Shown: positions 60,568 through 64,000 of the stretch, piece after piece
Numbering within the stretch: position 1 is the first letter of the stretch
Layout: the number at the start of each line of letters is the position of its first letter
Source: Orbus sasakiae
GTDB taxonomy: Bacteria > Pseudomonadota > Gammaproteobacteria > Enterobacterales > Orbaceae
Direction: 5' to 3'
DNA: 64,000 bases
NCBI RefSeq assembly: GCF_039542345.1
Contig: NZ_BAABHY010000001.1
Location: forward strand, 186,001-250,000
The notes under the pieces: model-generated
Told to the model about the DNA's origin: nothing
The model's input: the letters and a program-made list of their open reading frames with translations, nothing else
The model's database searches: none
Translations under genes and position numbers: made by a program

Positions 60568-63500
60568 TCATTACCTACCGATTCAGATGTTATCTCGTTC
60601 GTTGATGTCAAAGATTCACATTTTCCATGATAAATAACTAGGCGATCCGCGTGATAACTTTTTGTGGCTTTAAACGCCCCTAATGAAATGTAATGACCTA
60701 CAGCAGACACAATTTCAGATGAAATATCGGGACTTGCACCAAAAAGATAAAAACCATGACTTTCAGCGATATAAGTAGCTGTTTTTAAGTTCTCTCTATC
60801 TAATGACCCCATTTCATCCATAACTAATGGTATTGAGATAGAAGCATCGTTGCGTAATAAACGTTTAAGTAAAATAGATAGCAACAAACAGTTGACCATT
60901 GTTGTCGTTCCATTTGATTGTTCTTTTTCACTAAACTTTTCATGCCCTTCTAGAAGATAACAATAAATAACTTTCTGAATGATTAGTTCCATACGTAATG
61001 TTGGAGTGCTGTTAGTTGAACGCTTGAAAAATTCTTCACAAAAATCATTAAGGTGGTTATATAACGTCTCATCATACAAATTTTCGTTATTATGAAAGTT
61101 AATCTTTTCCATTTCTCGCATCAGAACTTCAAATCGAGGATGTAATGAAAATTTTACTTTAATTGCCGCTAGATTAGAGACTGAATAAGCAAGAAATTGT
61201 TGATTTAATTCTTTTTCAAATGTATGAATCTGAGAGGCAGCACTGCGTAATTCATCAATTTTTATCGCAGTTTCTTTATTATGGGCAATAATTCTATCTT
61301 GTTGATTTTGTTGTTCCGCTGATAAATTATCAAAACATAATTTTAAAGATTGATGAAAGTTTTTTATCTCCTGATAGGTATAACTACCTTTAAAACCAGC
61401 ATTTTCAGTATTCTCAATAATATCTGCTTTTAATAAGTTAGATAAAAGTTCTTGTATTGATTCAGAACACTCTTTTAAATGCTCGGCTTGGGAACGAGTC
61501 TTTGCGACGGCATCATGTGTGAGCTCACATTGTTCTGCTTCTAATTGAGAAAACAATAATTGTATACTTGGTGCAGTAACTTCTTTTACCTGATTCAATT
61601 GATCATGAAAGACATTATTATTTCGTTGCTGTTCTTTTAAGGTATTAACCACATCATCACTACGGGCTGTTTCTTTTTTTAGGAGAATTATTTGTTCCTG
61701 TATTTTTTCAGATTCAGCAGAGAGGGCTTTTAGGACCTCTTCGACGGTCTCAACTTGCTGAGTATATTTTTTGTAATCTTTTTGATAAGTTTCCTCAGCT
61801 TTTATTCGCTCAATATCCTCTTTAGTTTTAATTAGTCGGTTCTTCGCTGTATCCTGTTTTTGTTTGATTATTTCTTTACTGTCAGTACCTTGTCGTTTAA
61901 GTTCATGCAACTCCTTATCATTCCGCGTAATATCCTGCTCAGTCTCTAATAATTTTTTTTGCAATAGCTCTTTATTTTGTTTTTTATCAAAAGAGGAGAC
62001 AGTTTTTAGTAACTGTTGCTCTAGAAACCATATACCTTGTTGATCAATAGTAAATAGATCAGCAAATGCTTCTATAGACTCTGCTTGTTTCTCATTGAGT
62101 CGCATTTGAATATCTGCAAATCCATGGTTAAGATTATAAAGTAATCTAGCTGTTTCTGGTTTTAACGTTTCAAGTAATAAAGGTTGTTCGCTTTCTAATA
62201 AGATCTTGTATTGTTCTCTATTTGCTTGTAATGATTTCTGTTCTTCTATCAAGAACATCATTCTTTCTTGACGTTTATTGTCATTTCGCAAAGTGTCCAA
62301 TAGAGTACTTTGCTCAGTGATATGCTCCTGTAGTAACTCAATAATTTCGTTGTTAGAAAAGGTACCTGGATATTCATCTTTTATCTTTTTTATAAGTTTA
62401 ATGCGTTGTGTTATGTCATCCAATATTTTACGTTCAGACTTAAGTTCCCCTTGGGTTTGATGAAGTTTATTGGTTAATTCAGTATAACGCTGATTAGCAT
62501 GCTTCTCTTTATTTTTAGCATTATTTTGAGCTTCAAGGGCGTGTTTTAATTTCTGTCCATTCGTATTGATGGAGATATTGAGTGCTTCAATTTGGTTATA
62601 GCATTGTTGTGCCAAATGTTTAGTATCATGCTTATATTGTTCATAGAGGTTATCCAGCTCTAGCCACTCAGGTAGAGCATTCTGAATTTTCTGTAGTCGA
62701 TTGCTGTTTACTTTTAACGCATGATAACCATCCAAAATTTCGGCAAAATCGACAGAAACTTGTTCTTCTGAACGTTTTTTTTCTCCCTCAATGATCGTTG
62801 CTATTGCTGTAGGTAAGGTTTTGTCGTCTTTAGCGCTAATATCGAAGGCTAAATGAATTAATTGACGCCAGGCTTCAATTTCTTTTGGGGTTCCACCGTG
62901 TCTGAAGGGTAAAAGACAGTAACGACTATGAAAGGGATCAATGCGATTCTCACTAAATAATCGTTCTTTGAGAATTTTAACATCCCCTAAAGGTTCCGCT
63001 TTATGTGTCCAGAGCTGAGATAAGATCCCCTTTAGTGACAAGGATTCTAATGGTGAGCCAAGGCCTTCATTGTCACTATGATATAAGTCCCAAAATAGGC
63101 ATCTTATTTCATCATAATTAATGGGTACAGCCATGCGGCCATAGCTTAATTCACTACTACCTCGATGTAATATTAGGCAAAAAGGACCATGAATATTTTC
63201 AGCTTCAAGAATGATAAAAGAACGATCTTCTGGAAAGTAATATTGGTAACTTTCAGGCCCTTCGTATTGTTTACCATTAGCGCCCTTAAAGCCAAATTTG
63301 CGGTCGCATTGCCGAAAATTGATCTCTGGTAAAAGAAAGAGTTTGAGAGCATTTAACATTGAGGTTTTACCAAGATTATTGCGCCCAAATAAAGCTGTAT
63401 GTTGGTCAATCCTAATTTCGGTATAAGCGTAAGCTGCACTGTTAACAAAGATTAACCGCCGGATGGCAAAACGATCTACAAAAGCATTTTCTTGTTGCAT
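60564..63500 (-). CDS. SMC-like ATPase, MksB/JetC-type
   Basis: 978 residues. Walker A is GRNNLGKTS (39-47), the variant found in MukB/MksB/JetC. Coiled coils fill about 275-430 and 520-760, with a hinge-like interruption between. The signature is QSNGTTT (about 861-867) rather than LSGG, and Walker B is IPLVMDEMGS with Asp895-Glu896. AGGC precedes the ATG. It overlaps the Toprim gene by 25 bases. The system type (Mks or Wadjet) loops and cleaves plasmids in known members. Confidence 0.85.
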   Translation of the reverse strand: MQQENAFVDRFAIRRLIFVNSAAYAYTEIRIDQHTALFGRNNLGKTSMLNALKLFLLPEINFRQCDRKFGFKGANGKQYEGPESYQYYFPEDRSFIILEAENIHGPFCLILHRGSSELSYGRMAVPINYDEIRCLFWDLYHSDNEGLGSPLESLSLKGILSQLWTHKAEPLGDVKILKERLFSENRIDPFHSRYCLLPFRHGGTPKEIEAWRQLIHLAFDISAKDDKTLPTAIATIIEGEKKRSEEQVSVDFAEILDGYHALKVNSNRLQKIQNALPEWLELDNLYEQYKHDTKHLAQQCYNQIEALNISINTNGQKLKHALEAQNNAKNKEKHANQRYTELTNKLHQTQGELKSERKILDDITQRIKLIKKIKDEYPGTFSNNEIIELLQEHITEQSTLLDTLRNDNKRQERMMFLIEEQKSLQANREQYKILLESEQPLLLETLKPETARLLYNLNHGFADIQMRLNEKQAESIEAFADLFTIDQQGIWFLEQQLLKTVSSFDKKQNKELLQKKLLETEQDITRNDKELHELKRQGTDSKEIIKQKQDTAKNRLIKTKEDIERIKAEETYQKDYKKYTQQVETVEEVLKALSAESEKIQEQIILLKKETARSDDVVNTLKEQQRNNNVFHDQLNQVKEVTAPSIQLLFSQLEAEQCELTHDAVAKTRSQAEHLKECSESIQELLSNLLKADIIENTENAGFKGSYTYQEIKNFHQSLKLCFDNLSAEQQNQQDRIIAHNKETAIKIDELRSAASQIHTFEKELNQQFLAYSVSNLAAIKVKFSLHPRFEVLMREMEKINFHNNENLYDETLYNHLNDFCEEFFKRSTNSTPTLRMELIIQKVIYCYLLEGHEKFSEKEQSNGTTTMVNCLLLSILLKRLLRNDASISIPLVMDEMGSLDRENLKTATYIAESHGFYLFGASPDISSEIVSAVGHYISLGAFKATKSYHADRLVIYHGKCESLTSTNEITSESVGNE

Positions 63501-64000
63501 AAGCTAGCCTCTTTGTTAGTTATATAAAGATAAGTCTCCTGCTCTAATTTTCTACTGCTATCACGCATTGTGATAATGAGATTATCTATTTCAGTTGAGA
63601 GTCCGGTATATTTTGTTAATAAAGCACGCTCAGAATCAGAAAGGTGCCATTCAGAACAAAGTAGGTGCTCAATAACATTCGGAGGAATAATGAATTCTAA
63701 GCGCTCTCTTAATAGCCATTTTGTCAGGCTCTTAAATGTTTTTAGTGCACCAACATCAAGATCAAATAAACAGAAAACTTTCTCATAGGAAAAAAGGTAG
63801 TCGCGATGAAGGCTATTATTGATTTGATTACCTGCACTGAATACGATATCCAATACGTTATTTGAGATGAATCCCCATTGTTTAAGTAAGTCTATTGTTT
63901 GCTGGTAAGATAAAAAGTTCTCTAAATTTTCGACAAGTAGTAGTTGTTTACAAGATTTTACAGGACAGAGCCAGCTTTCTTCATTAAAAATAATAACCTG
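63476..64000 (-). CDS. Toprim nuclease, JetD/MksG-like (partial, cut by window edge)
   Basis: The frame is open to the right edge, giving at least 174 codons. LLLVENLENF near the visible start carries the Toprim glutamate and FDLDVGALKTF the DxD motif, with the same spacing to VEN as in JetD/DUF2220 proteins. This suits the nuclease that cleaves DNA looped by the SMC. A TTG at 63853 is merely an internal codon, because the frame continues upstream without a stop. The N-terminal part is not in the window. Confidence 0.75.
   Translation of the reverse strand, partial: QVIIFNEESWLCPVKSCKQLLLVENLENFLSYQQTIDLLKQWGFISNNVLDIVFSAGNQINNSLHRDYLFSYEKVFCLFDLDVGALKTFKSLTKWLLRERLEFIIPPNVIEHLLCSEWHLSDSERALLTKYTGLSTEIDNLIITMRDSSRKLEQETYLYITNKEASLCNKKMLL

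Noticed and set aside
44984..64000. Second copy of the tmRNA 3' end (right attachment site) inside the window
   Set aside because: I looked for GGGTTCAACTCCCCCC-like and CAGCTCCACCA-like sequence and found none after 44983.

Overview
The window looks like the chromosome of an AT-rich gammaproteobacterium. Housekeeping proteins closely resemble those of Enterobacterales and Pasteurellales (NudC, Mog, FolE, IspH with the enterobacterial cysteine spacing, and a tmRNA encoding the tag ANDENYALAA). The low G+C, the giant SdrD-like surface protein and the tryptophanase operon would fit a gut-associated lineage such as the Orbaceae (Gilliamella and relatives). That placement is inference, because no rRNA is present.

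Layout. (1) 1-3.4 kb: a GH36 alpha-galactosidase divergent from a LacI-family regulator, with two palindromic operator candidates between them. (2) 3.6-6.8 kb: a tryptophan catabolism operon with a recognisable TnaC leader peptide, tnaA and an Mtr/TnaB-type permease, behind a CRP-type site. (3) 6.8-18.3 kb: core genes rpmH-rnpA-yidD-yidC, nudC, argR, mog, folE, ribF-ileS-lspA-ispH and a YfhL-type ferredoxin. (4) 18.8-30.9 kb: two adjoining surface genes, a 1263-residue outer-membrane barrel protein and a ~2,725-residue secreted protein of about 19 SdrD/Cna-B-like units plus a DUF11 domain. Both genes are visibly mosaic in base composition. (5) 31.4-33.9 kb: two half-size DMT transporters, zur, rnfH, ratA and smpB. 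(6) 33.9-42.4 kb: a second LacI regulator and a Fur-box-linked metal/siderophore uptake cluster (TonB receptor, Crp-like regulator, FecBCD-type ABC transporter, cupin, methyltransferase). (7) 42.5-45.0 kb: ghrB, a META-type lipoprotein, a DUF488 protein and ssrA (tmRNA).

(8) 45-64 kb is a genomic island at the 3' end of ssrA, apparently a defence island. It starts with a P4-type integrase. Next comes a minus-strand operon of an Xre regulator, a caspase-like protease and a membrane protein, divergent from a Ner-like regulator across two operator palindromes. A frameshifted second integrase follows. A tight plus-strand run then encodes SIR2, HerA, a KTSC protein, SbcD and SbcC. This recalls the archaeal herA-nurA-mre11-rad50 clusters, with a SIR2 domain in place of NurA. 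Facing it on the minus strand is an SMC/condensin-like operon of the MksBEFG/Wadjet type in the order Toprim (JetD/MksG-like, cut by the window edge), MksB/JetC-like, kleisin-like and MksE-like. The order is rotated relative to the canonical jetABCD or mksFEBG.

The strongest candidates for something undescribed are the caspase plus membrane-protein operon, the SIR2-HerA-KTSC-SbcCD run, and the rotated condensin operon. No CRISPR array, rRNA or ordinary tRNA gene was seen.
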